From Arcanobacterium sp. (GTDB lineage Bacteria > Actinomycetota > Actinomycetes > Actinomycetales > Actinomycetaceae): a DNA stretch of 42,859 nt. This document shows positions 7,532 through 16,100 of the stretch, piece by piece. Each line of letters opens with the position of its first letter. Positions within the stretch are counted from its first letter, which is position 1. The DNA lies in assembly GCA_022768785.1 (NCBI GenBank), contig JALELI010000079.1, forward strand, positions 1 through 42,859, in the 5' to 3' direction. Both the position numbers and the translations under genes were made by a program. The notes beneath the pieces were generated by a model, which was not told where the DNA came from, did not search any database, and worked only from the letters and a program-made list of their open reading frames with translations.

Positions 7532-9016
7532 GTGAATACTAAAACGGGAGCTGCACCCGCACAGCAGCACAGTGTTCTCGATCAATTTTTCCGCATCACT
7601 GAGCGTGGCTCGAACGTAAAGCGCGAAATCCGAGGCGGTTTCGTCACGTTCCTCGCAATGGTTTATATTCTTGTGCTCAACCCGATTATCCTCTCGGGGC
7701 CGGATTCCACAGGGGCATTTCTCGGGGGTGGCACCGAACCCAACAAAGTAGCTATTGCAGTGGGCACGGCGCTGGTGGCTGGCATTATGACCATTCTCAT
7801 GGGAACTGTGGCTAATTTTCCGATCGCAATTGCTGCGGGCCTCGGCCTCAATGCGGTGGTGGCCTACACTCTGGTGCAAATCCCAGGAATGACGTGGGCC
7901 GATGGCATGGGCGTGATTGTGATCGAGGGAATCGTAATTACGCTACTGGTGCTCACCGGCTTGCGCGAGGCGATTTTCCGTGCGATTCCACGCTATCTGC
8001 GCACTGCTATTTCCGTGGGAATTGGGCTCTTTATTGCGCTCGTTGGTTTCTCCAACGTGGGCATTGTGAAAAATGGTGACGGCACACTGCTGGCTTTCGG
8101 AGATGCTGGCTCGATCGACACCTGGCCTTTCGTGCTCTTCCTCTTCGGCATGTTCTTCACATTTGTGCTGATGGTGCGGAAAGTGCCGGGGGCAATCCTC
8201 ATCGGGATTCTAGGCAGCACAGTGTTGGCCTTTGTGGTGGAAGCTATTCTCAAACTGGGCCACTACAACGCAGACGAGAAACTTGGGGCTGTGAATCTGG
8301 GCGGCTGGAAAGGCTCTGTGCCGAGTTTCTCCGGGGCGCAGATCGTGCAGGCTCCCGATTTTAGTACGATCGGCACATTCTCTGTCACCGGCCCATTCCA
8401 AAAACTCGGCGTGATCGCCGTTGTGGTGCTGGCATTTTCCGTGATGCTCGCAGACTTCTTCGACACCATGGGCACAATGGTGGCAGTTGCAGCTGCTGGC
8501 GATCTTCTCGACGAAGAGGGAAATCCGCCCAAAACCCGTGCAATCTTGCTCGTGGATTCAATTGCTGCAGTGGCCGGCGGCCTCGGGGGTGTTTCCTCCA
8601 ACACCAGCTTTGTGGAATCTACTTCGGGGGTGGCAGACGGCGCACGCACCGGTTTAGCCTCGGTGGTGACGGGTATTTTGTTCCTGCTCTCCACCATTTT
8701 TGCTCCGATCGTTTCGCTCGTGCCAAGTGAAGCTGCGGCTCCAGCACTCATCGCTGTGGGGGTGCTGATGATGCAGCAGGTGGGCGACCTTAAATGGGGC
8801 GATCTGGCTGTGGCGATTCCAGCCTTCCTTACGATTGTGTTTATGCCATTCGGCTATTCCATCACGGTGGGTATTGGAATCGGATTTATTTCGTTTGTGC
8901 TCATCGAGACGTTCGCCGGCCGCGCCAAAAAAGTACATACGCTGATGTGGGTGGTGGCTGCGCTCTTTGTGGTGTACTTCCTCATGGGGCCGATTCAGAA
9001 GCTGCTGTTTGGATAA
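7532..9016 (+). CDS. NCS2-family purine permease, AzgA/PbuG-type
   Basis: Integral membrane protein of 494 residues with about 12-14 hydrophobic segments. Family markers of the adenine/guanine/hypoxanthine (AzgA-like, COG2252) branch are visible: the N-terminal GGFVTFLAMVYILVLNP, the motif ADFFDTMGTM, and GGVSSNTSFVESTSGVADGARTG. It should import purine bases with a cation. The chosen start is the GTG at 7532, with GGGAAC and GGAG upstream at imperfect spacing; a later start cannot be excluded. The gene stands alone and ends in a strong hairpin (9068-9110). An inverted repeat precedes it. Confidence 0.93.
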   Translation: MNTKTGAAPAQQHSVLDQFFRITERGSNVKREIRGGFVTFLAMVYILVLNPIILSGPDSTGAFLGGGTEPNKVAIAVGTALVAGIMTILMGTVANFPIAIAAGLGLNAVVAYTLVQIPGMTWADGMGVIVIEGIVITLLVLTGLREAIFRAIPRYLRTAISVGIGLFIALVGFSNVGIVKNGDGTLLAFGDAGSIDTWPFVLFLFGMFFTFVLMVRKVPGAILIGILGSTVLAFVVEAILKLGHYNADEKLGAVNLGGWKGSVPSFSGAQIVQAPDFSTIGTFSVTGPFQKLGVIAVVVLAFSVMLADFFDTMGTMVAVAAAGDLLDEEGNPPKTRAILLVDSIAAVAGGLGGVSSNTSFVESTSGVADGARTGLASVVTGILFLLSTIFAPIVSLVPSEAAAPALIAVGVLMMQQVGDLKWGDLAVAIPAFLTIVFMPFGYSITVGIGIGFISFVLIETFAGRAKKVHTLMWVVAALFVVYFLMGPIQKLLFG

Positions 9017-9067
9017 TTTAATCTGCTTGTTGTGCGCGCTGTATTAGTGCACACGGCAAACTACGAC

Positions 9068-9110
9068 GCTCCCGAAATGGGGCTGATTGATTCAGCCCCA
9101 TTTCGGGAGC
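9068..9110. terminator. Strong stem-loop after the purine permease
   Basis: A perfect 19-bp stem (9068-9086 with 9092-9110) around a 5-nt loop, located 51 nt after the permease stop. There is no long T-run on either side. It probably ends permease transcription and may also act for serC on the other strand. Confidence 0.7.
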
Positions 9111-9144
9111 ATGCTATATAGCTTTGTTTATGTTGGGCTGTGGG

Positions 9145-9240
9145 GTGCTGGCTGTGTGAGGTGTTGGTGAGCCAGGAGCACCTCGCCCCGCTCGGTATCA
9201 CTATGAGTGCTGGCTGTGTGAGGTGTTGGTGAGCCAGGAG
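9145..9240 (+). repeat. Perfect 34-bp direct repeat, two copies
   Basis: 9145-9178 and 9207-9240 are identical (beginning GTGCTGGCTGTGTGAGG and ending GAGCCAGGAG), 62 bp apart. The rest of the 455-bp gap from 9017 to 9471 contains the preceding stem-loop and nothing else I can support. Confidence 0.7.
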
Positions 9241-9471
9241 AGAAGCAGCGAGCCAGCAAGCAATGCTGTTTTACAGCTTATTGGGCAGCTAAATCTCGGG
9301 CGCGATATGTGTATATGACGTATACGATCTGATAATTGGCCGCGATGCGATCCGGTGGCATCGCTCTGGTAACCAGCTGCGATGGGTTGCATGGATTGTA
9401 CTTGAGCTACGCCGAAGTGCACCTAGCTGTATCGAGTTGCACTTAGAGGTACTGATAGGTACACGCAATAG

Positions 9472-10584
9472 TTACACTAAAGAGTCTATGCACTCGAGCA
9501 ACTTAGCCACGTCTGCCGTCTCTACTGCAGGGAAAGTGGCGATGCGGAATTGATTTCTGCCGAGTGAACGGTAGGGGTCCACATCGAGTATGCCGGCCTC
9601 CCGCAGTAGCTGGGAGATTTCTGGCACGGAGATTGCGGGATCAATGTCGGTGGTGGTCACTGTGCAGGAGCGATACTCAGGTTCGGTGATAAATGAGCTG
9701 GTATACGGGCGCTGCGCTGCCCACTCATACACTAAATTGGAGCTTGCGCGGCTACGTGCTTCCATACCTGCTAAACCTCCGTTGTCGAGCATCCACTGCA
9801 CTTGATCGGCCAGCATAGCGATGGTGGCAACTGCGGGAGTGTTGAGAGTTTGATCTTTGCGCGAGTTATTGACGGCGAGCTGCAGGTTGAGGAAATCAGG
9901 CACCCAGCGCGTGGCGGTGAGCCGTTCAATCCTTTCTAATGCAGCTGGAGAAGCGAATGCTAGCCATAGCCCGCCGTCAGCACCAAAGCACTTTTGCGGC
10001 GAGAAATAATAGAAATCCACGTTCGTCGGATCAAAAACTACGCCACCTGCGATACTGGTGCCATCTACGATAGTGAGCGCGCCGGCGTCACCGTTAGAAG
10101 GGGCAGTGCCGTAGCGAGCGAGAGGGCTCATTGCACCGGTGGACGTCTCATTGTGGGCATAGAGGTAGGCATCGATACCTTCCTGGGCTTCGTTGGTGAT
10201 CATATGGCCGGGCTCAGTGCGACGCACGTCGGCGCCGTCAAGCCACGGAGCTCGGCTCACAGCTGTGGCTGCTTTATCGGAAAACTCCCCGATCACGGCG
10301 CACTGTGCGCGTTTCTCCACAAGTGCAAAAGGGATAGCGTCCCAGAGCGCGGTGGCGCCGCCATTGCCGAGGAGCACTTCGTAGCCATCTGGCAAGTGAA
10401 AGAGTTCGCGTAAGCCAGCGCGGATATGGGCCACTAAGTGTTTCACTGGTGGTTTGCGATGTGAGGTACCCAGCGGGCTTGCCACCACAGCATTCACCTG
10501 CGCTGCGCGCACCTTCGAGGGGCCGGAGCCAAAGCGGCCGTCTGCAGGGAGCATTTCGTGTGGAAGAGAAACTTTTTCAGCCAT
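9472..10584 (-). CDS. serC: Phosphoserine aminotransferase
   Basis: PLP-dependent class V aminotransferase of 370 residues, converting 3-phosphohydroxypyruvate and glutamate to phosphoserine in serine biosynthesis. Visible markers are the N-terminal GRFGSGPSKVR, the GNGGATALWDAIPF segment and the PLP-lysine region YFSPQKCFGADGG. It looks like the actinobacterial SerC branch of about 370-376 residues. The ATG at 10584 is chosen because homologues begin close to it (MAEKVSLP...); the frame is open 93 nt further upstream but that part is unlike the family. In mycobacteria serC also lies beside the DUF3027 gene, which supports the assignment. Confidence 0.93.
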   Translation of the reverse strand: MAEKVSLPHEMLPADGRFGSGPSKVRAAQVNAVVASPLGTSHRKPPVKHLVAHIRAGLRELFHLPDGYEVLLGNGGATALWDAIPFALVEKRAQCAVIGEFSDKAATAVSRAPWLDGADVRRTEPGHMITNEAQEGIDAYLYAHNETSTGAMSPLARYGTAPSNGDAGALTIVDGTSIAGGVVFDPTNVDFYYFSPQKCFGADGGLWLAFASPAALERIERLTATRWVPDFLNLQLAVNNSRKDQTLNTPAVATIAMLADQVQWMLDNGGLAGMEARSRASSNLVYEWAAQRPYTSSFITEPEYRSCTVTTTDIDPAISVPEISQLLREAGILDVDPYRSLGRNQFRIATFPAVETADVAKLLECIDSLV

Positions 10585-10691
10585 ATTGCTATTGTGGCAT
10601 GGCTGATCACGTGGTTTGTGGGCCGGCCAGTGGGTGAAATTAGCGGTGAAATTATTTGTGCCAGCTAGCGAAGCCATGCGTGCCGGTTAGC

Positions 10692-10777
10692 GAGGCTGGC
10701 CAGTGGGGCTAGTTCGTGAGGCCGGCCAGTGAGACTAGTTCGTGAGGCCGGCCAGTGGGGCCAGTGGGGCCAGTGGG
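10692..10777 (+). repeat. Degenerate 26-bp tandem repeats with GGCCGGCCAGTG core
   Basis: Units at 10692-10717 and 10718-10743 and a shortened unit from 10744 share GAGGCYGGCCAGTGRGR. The last one decays into short GGCCAGTGG repeats up to about 10777. A similar core occurs at 10620-10632. This fills much of the 312-bp gap between serC and the DtxR-family gene. Confidence 0.6.
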
Positions 10778-10896
10778 AGAAAAGTGCGGTGGTGTTAGTG
10801 GTGTGGCTACTGAGTTATTCTCTGAGCGATTCTGCGGTTTCTTTTTGTGCGATGCCCGTAAAATGGCTTCAGAGACGCTAATCGCAGGAGGTAGGT

Positions 10897-11601
10897 ATGG
10901 GTGGCGAGCTGATAGATACCACGGAGATGTATCTCAAAACTGTGTATGAGCTTGAAGAAGAGGGAGTGCCGGCTTTGCGCGCACGAATTGTGGAGCGCTT
11001 GGGGCAAAGCGGTCCCACTGTTTCAGAAACGGTGGCTCGCCTTGAGCGAGACGGGTTGTTGCGCATTGGAGCTGGGCGCCAGATTCAGTTCACCGATGCG
11101 GGCTTTTGCCGCGCAGAAGCTGTGATGCGCCGGCATCGTTTGGCGGAGCGGTTGCTGCTCGATGTGATTAATGTGGATTGGGTTCAGGTGCACGATGAAG
11201 CGTGCCGCTGGGAACATGTGGTGAGCACAGCGGTGGCAAATAAAATCGAAGAGTTGCTCAACAATCCCGAAACAGATCCATTCGGTAACCCAATTCCGCA
11301 GCTGCGGCCTCAAAAGTGTGGAGAGGGTGTAGCGGGGTTGCCCGATGGAGTAGTGGCGGGAATGAAATCCTTGGCCGATGTGGCGCAAACGAATGCCGGT
11401 GAAGATTTTGAGGTGGCGCGCTTTTCTGAACGCGTGCAGGCAGACCCTACTGATTTAATGGAATTTGATAAGGCTGGAGTGCGCCCGAATGTCATCGTCA
11501 CAGTGCAAGGAACCCGCGGCACCGATGTGGTGTTGGTGATTAATGGGCGCGAACTCCTCGTGCCGGGTTATGTTGCCGAGGGAGTGTACGTATGTTCCTA
11601 A
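10897..11601 (+). CDS. Iron-dependent transcriptional repressor, DtxR/IdeR type
   Basis: Protein of 234 residues. The N-terminal winged helix-turn-helix (about 5-65) contains QSGPTVSETVARLERDGLL. The dimerisation/metal domain has the canonical site CRWEH (Cys103, Glu106, His107) along with His80 and Glu84, the equivalents of DtxR Cys102, Glu105, His106, His79 and Glu83. PFGNPIP follows the metal domain. The C-terminal ~80 residues form the SH3-like FeoA domain. The intact cysteine ligand points to iron rather than manganese sensing. The start is secure: AGGAGG lies about 6 nt before the ATG. A 24-bp tandem duplication spans its stop codon. Confidence 0.94.
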   Translation: MGGELIDTTEMYLKTVYELEEEGVPALRARIVERLGQSGPTVSETVARLERDGLLRIGAGRQIQFTDAGFCRAEAVMRRHRLAERLLLDVINVDWVQVHDEACRWEHVVSTAVANKIEELLNNPETDPFGNPIPQLRPQKCGEGVAGLPDGVVAGMKSLADVAQTNAGEDFEVARFSERVQADPTDLMEFDKAGVRPNVIVTVQGTRGTDVVLVINGRELLVPGYVAEGVYVCS

Positions 11602-11626
11602 CAGGGAGTGTACGTATGTTCCTAAC
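11579..11626 (+). repeat. Perfect 24-bp tandem duplication spanning the dtxR-like stop codon
   Basis: 11579-11602 is repeated exactly at 11603-11626 (unit begins AGGGAGTGTACG). The stop codon TAA at 11599-11601 lies in the first copy, so the protein is unchanged and the second copy is a non-coding remnant. Confidence 0.8.
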
Positions 11627-11807
11627 GCCGATGTGTGGCTCGGGTGCCTGCTTGTGAGCACTTTTTCGGTGCGCATGAGGCTTCGGCCTTGGGTGGCGTT
11701 GGGTCTTGGCGTCTTTTAGGGCGGGTGCCTGTAGGGTCTTGGTTTCGGGTGAATCTGTGCCGCGCGGCTACGGCGTGATCGAGAATCGGGTGTGTGGACG
11801 TGATGAG

Positions 11808-11853
11808 CTCGACGTGATCTGATACATCGTCTCGACGTGATCTGATACACCGT
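11808..11853 (+). repeat. Two tandem 23-bp repeats just upstream of a promoter
   Basis: 11808-11830 and 11831-11853 are identical except one base (CTCGACGTGATCTGATAC followed by A-T/C-CGT). They end 9 nt before the -35 box of the NlpC/P60 gene, a position suited to an activator or repressor binding in tandem. Confidence 0.6.
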
Positions 11854-11862
11854 TATTAAATC

Positions 11863-11891
11863 GTGACAATTTGTTATCTTGTGTTTATACT
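11863..11891 (+). promoter_or_regulatory. Predicted sigma-70-type promoter of the NlpC/P60 gene
   Basis: -35 GTGACA (11863-11868), a 17-nt spacer, and -10 TATACT (11886-11891). The expected start of transcription is near 11898, giving a leader of about 57 nt before the ATG at 11955. Two tandem repeats precede it. Confidence 0.6.
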
Positions 11892-11954
11892 GTTTGCAGG
11901 ATATCGAAGAGCACATGCTTCAGTGCTGTGCACGGTGGGTAAATGGGAGTCTGA

Positions 11955-12686
11955 ATGGGTAAGCATTCAATCGTGAAAACTGCGCAGGGTATCGCTGCCA
12001 CACCAGGGGCAAAGGCCTTTGCTGCGGCAACGGTGGCAGGCGCAGTCTTCGGTATGGGAAGCTCGATGGCTGTGGCGGCTCCTGAAACTGGCCATACGGC
12101 GGCTCCCAATGCCCATAAAGTTGTGGCGGCCACAGTGAATCTCGCCAAAGGTGTGCCAGCTAAAGCAGCTAAGGCAAATGTGGGAAATCAATCCGGCTGG
12201 GCTTTCACTGTGGCGCAAGCTGGTGTGAAGCCAGCACCTGTGGTTCCCGTTGAGCATACTGATAGAAGTGCCGGTGCTGCTGAGGCGAGCGGCTCGGCGA
12301 GTAATGCCGGAAGCGGGCAGTTGCGGCAGTATGTGCCACCAGCTAACCCCACGCTCGGCAATGAGATTGTGGCCGTTGCACGCACCGGGATTGGCGTTCC
12401 CTATGTGTGGGCCGGATCAACTCCTGCTGGTTGGGATTGCTCAGGCTTCGTGATGTGGGTACTGCGCCATGTGGGGATTTCCGTTCCTCATGGAGGTGAT
12501 CCGATTGCGCGAATGTTCACATCAATTCCAGCTTCTGAGGCGCGCCCGGGAGATCTCGTGTGGTGGCCAGGGCGGCATATTGCTATCTATGCCGGCAACG
12601 GAATGATCATTGGTGCGCAGGACGAGAGCACCGGCACAGTGGAGACTTCTCTCTATGGCTCCTATCAGTTTGTGCGCGTAGGCTGA
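11955..12686 (+). CDS. Secreted NlpC/P60 cell-wall endopeptidase
   Basis: Protein of 243 residues. The N-terminus is an export signal (hydrophobic AFAAATVAGAVFGMGSSMA, likely cut near AVAA). An Ala-rich linker of about 90 residues follows, then an NlpC/P60 domain (about 132-243) with catalytic Cys162 in WDCSGFV and His208 in GRHIAIY. Such enzymes cut stem peptides of peptidoglycan and act in daughter-cell separation. No LysM or SH3b domain is visible, so wall targeting probably relies on the linker. GGGAG lies 7 nt before the ATG. A promoter lies upstream and a terminator hairpin downstream, so this is a single-gene transcript. Confidence 0.92.
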   Translation: MGKHSIVKTAQGIAATPGAKAFAAATVAGAVFGMGSSMAVAAPETGHTAAPNAHKVVAATVNLAKGVPAKAAKANVGNQSGWAFTVAQAGVKPAPVVPVEHTDRSAGAAEASGSASNAGSGQLRQYVPPANPTLGNEIVAVARTGIGVPYVWAGSTPAGWDCSGFVMWVLRHVGISVPHGGDPIARMFTSIPASEARPGDLVWWPGRHIAIYAGNGMIIGAQDESTGTVETSLYGSYQFVRVG

Positions 12687-12709
12687 GTTTTTCGTTTATA
12701 AATACTTTT

Positions 12710-12744
12710 CGGGTGGCCAGAACTGGGTTCTGGCCACCCGTTTT
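12710..12744 (+). terminator. Rho-independent terminator of the NlpC/P60 gene
   Basis: A 13-bp perfect stem (12710-12722 with 12728-12740), a 5-nt loop and TTTT at 12741-12744, located 23 nt after the stop codon. Confidence 0.85.
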
Positions 12745-12885
12745 GTGGCATAAGACGTTTCTGCATCGATATTCGGTGGGCTGATTTTGGGTGCCTGGTT
12801 GGAGCGGCGTCAGCTTCTGAGTTGCATGCAGCGAAGTTGCACAATGTGCCTACAGGCAGTTTCTTCCGCTACAGTAGAGGCGCAA

Positions 12886-12961
12886 GCCCTCGTAGCTCAG
12901 GGGATAGAGCACCGCTCTCCTAAAGCGGGTGTCGGCCGTTCGAATCGGCTCGGGGGCACCA
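12886..12961 (+). tRNA. tRNA-Arg (anticodon CCT)
   Basis: A 76-nt cloverleaf. The acceptor stem GCCCTCG pairs with CGGGGGC (one T-G pair). The D-arm includes TAGCTCAGGGGATAGAGC. The anticodon stem CCGCT/AGCGG encloses the loop CTCCTAA with anticodon CCT, and the T-arm loop is TTCGAAT. The discriminator base A and an encoded CCA close it. It reads AGG codons. Confidence 0.96.
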
Positions 12962-12976
12962 TTTCGCGGAGATTTT

Positions 12977-13006
12977 GGGAGATTTCCTCTGAAGATTTCT
13001 CCCAAC
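12977..13006 (+). repeat. Dispersed ~30-bp element, copy 2, just after tRNA-Arg
   Basis: Exact reverse-complement match of 7204-7233. It lies 15 nt after the tRNA end and about 100 nt before the large helicase-like gene. The palindromic ends could form a hairpin and serve as the tRNA terminator. Confidence 0.65.
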
Positions 13007-13102
13007 CGGTGCAGCGTGAGGCGTACCGGACTAGTTTTCCGAGTTTGTGCCTTTCCGGCGCGGGAAATTCTCATTGTGCGCAAAGAAAAGTACGGTTAAA
13101 GG

Positions 13103-16100
13103 GTGAGTTTTCTCTTTGGACGCAATAAAGATGATGACGACGCCGCGCTGGAGCGCGATTTGGGCGCCTCGTCTAGTGCTGCGCCTGAGAACGGCGGCGA
13201 CCCTCTGCCGGGCGAACGGGCTGACGCCGATGCCGCCGTCACTCGGTGGCGTGCCTCTGCTACTTCGGAGACGCGGGCGCGTGGCGCTCATTCTGCGCGG
13301 GCTGTTGCAGTAGCTGCGGCTTATGCGCGTTGGCACAGTGAACTAGCGCAGATCAGCTGTGAGGCTGTTCCGCTGGCAGAATTGACTGCTGCCACAGTGG
13401 ATCTCACGCATGTGCACCCAACCGGGGCGGCGCAACTTTACTCGGGAGCGGTTACATCGCTCAGTTCGCTCGTGCGCGAAGAACGCTCCTATCAGCGGGC
13501 AGTGGCGCAAGCGGAGCGGCTCCGGCAACTCGTTTCGCGGTTGAATGATGTGTATGGGTTTGCCAACCTCTCGCTCACTGCCGGCAGGGCCACCTGGGTG
13601 CCGCAGCTGGAGAATCCGCAGCCGGAAGATCCGAAAGATGGCAGTTCGGGGAATGGAAGTGGCTTAGAAAACGAATCAGAGAGTGAGGAATCGGCAGCGC
13701 TGAAGAGGGCTCAGCAAACATCTGGGCAAGCAACGCCTCAGCAAGCAGTGCAGCCGGTGAGCTCTTCGCTGTTGATGCGTGCAGTGCACGTGGAATTCCT
13801 CGCGGCTGGAGATGTGAAAATCCGGCTTTTGCGCGCCGTGCAGATTCACCCGCGGCTACGCCAAGCTCTCGTGAAAGCAGGGGTGGATAATCAAAAGTTG
13901 GCTGCTGTACAGAGCTTGATTGATTCTGGTGCGGTGGCCGATGCCGTGGTGGCGCAGCTCTCAGAGCTGGGGCGGGAGTATCTTGCGGAATTTTCTTATG
14001 AGCCGCAAGCGCTACTCGGATGTTTCGAGCATCCAGGTGAGTGCCTAGTGCATGACCTTGAGCAGATGAAGCCCGCTATTGAGAGCTCTGGTGTGATGGC
14101 CGCGCTGGCTGGAGATTCCCACATGAGTAGTCTCACGGCGGCTCCGTTGCCTCCGGGAGATCCTGAGGATCGTTCTCCTGAAGTGGAAAGAGGAGTGGGA
14201 GATCGCGACGTTGAAGAGCTGCACGCGGTGGAGGCTGTGGCGTCTGGTCGCTCTATTGTGGTAGATTGCCCGCCTGGCTCAGCAGAGCTGGGCACGGTGG
14301 TGTCGATTGCGGCAGATGCTGCAGCAAGTGGGCGTTCGGTGTTGATTGTGCCAGCTCACGCGGCGGTGGGTGCCGATTTACAGCGCGAATTTGAAGCGGC
14401 TGGTGTGGGCGATCTGGTGCTCAATTTCTGGGATCGTGACGCCGTGGCGTATCGTTTGCGCACTGGCTTGCGTCTGGAGAAGCCAGCTGTGGATCGCAAC
14501 GCTGTGTTGGAGTTGCGCGCGGAATTAGTGAAAGCTCGCAAGCAACTTTCCATATTTGTGAATGATCTACATCGCACTGATCTGTTGTGGGATACCTCAG
14601 TGCACGATTTATTGGAAAAATTAGCGGATCTCACGGCGCAGCCAGGTGGGCCGCACACGCGGGTGCGGTTCACAGAAGCTGGTATCAGCGCGATTCGAGA
14701 TGCTGGCTATGACGTTGTGCAAGAGCAGCTAGAGCACGCAGCTGAGCTGGGAGTGCTCGATGGGGCATACGCTAATTCTCTGTGGTTTGCTGCAACTGTT
14801 GAAACTGAAGCTGACGCTGAGAAATCGTTGGCATTGGTGCAAGAGCTCAGTGGTTCTGTGGTGCCTGAGGCGCAGGAGCTGCTGACGGCGGTGGCGCAGC
14901 AGACGGGGTTAGTGCCGGCGCGCAACCCCCGCGAATGGATTGACCAAATCAACATGCTCGATGGCATTTCGGAGAGCCTAGATACTTTCTTGCCAAAGGT
15001 GTTTGAGCGGTCGCCAGAGGATATGGTGATTGCTACGGCTTCAAAAGAGTGGCGTGAAGAGCGCGGATATCGCATGAAGCATTCAGAGCGGCGGTTGATC
15101 CGTAAACAGGTGGAAGATCTTGTGCGGCCTGGAGCAGCTCCCAAAGATGTGCATGCGGAGTTGAAGCTCGTGCAAGAGCGCCGTGAGCTGTGGAAGAAAT
15201 ATTCTCGAGACGGTGGGTGGCCGCTTCTGCCGCAAGGGTTTTCGCAGATTCGTGCGCAGGGAGTGTTGCTGGAGCAAAAGCTCGAAGAGCTGTCGCAACT
15301 TTTCACCGATGTGGATTTCGCGGTGCTGCCGTGGGCGGAGCTAAACGAAAAACTCGCGGCGCTGGCGGGAGAGAAAGATCGGTTGAGCACGCTTCCGGAG
15401 CGCAATGCGGCGCTCAAACAGCTTTTAGATTGGGGAATGGGCGTTTTCATTGAAGATATGAAAGCGCGGCGAGTGCCCGCTGAGCAGGTGGGGGAGGAGT
15501 TCCAGCTGGCTTGCACATCGTCAGTGTTTGAGCAGCTGATGGTGAATTCTCCGATGCTGGCTTCTCTAGGGCCGCGTGATGTTTCTGCGTTGCTGGATCG
15601 GTTGCGTGAGCTCGATACGGCCCACGTGGAATCATTGGCAGCACCTGTGCGGCTGGCGGCAGTCTCTGAGATGCGCATCTTTGCCAGGGCACATCGCGAT
15701 GCCACATTGAGCCTTGATGCGATTCTGGCTCGTGAAGACACCAGCGCACTCAAAGAAGCTTTTGCGAGCTATCCACGGATTGTACAGCTGGCGCGCCCAG
15801 TGTGGATCATGCCTGCAGGGCTAGTGGCGGAGTATCTTCCAGCTGCTCCCTGGGCAGATGTGTGTGTGATAGATGCTGGTGCCGATGTGCCGCTTTCGGC
15901 TGTGGTGGCAGCAGCTATGCGCGGTCGGCAGGCAGTGATTGTGGGAGATACGCGGCGCTCTGCCCTGCTGGAGGTGAGCGGAGCTGATCAAGAGGATCAC
16001 CCCCAATTGGCGATTAGCGAATTTGCGAAAGTGCTACCAGCTGTGCAACTCCCCACTCATCGGGTGCAACTCAACGAGCTCAGCGCGATGGCACTCAATG

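Noticed and set aside
7532-7600. Purine riboswitch before the AzgA-type permease
   Set aside because: No recognisable riboswitch core in the leader; only an inverted repeat is visible.
11892-11954. c-di-AMP (ydaO-type) riboswitch before the NlpC/P60 gene
   Set aside because: The leader after the predicted promoter is only about 57 nt, too short, and lacks the family's conserved core.
12886-13006. Integration site of a mobile element at tRNA-Arg
   Set aside because: No integrase and no duplicated tRNA 3' end are found; the repeat after the tRNA does not match the tRNA itself.
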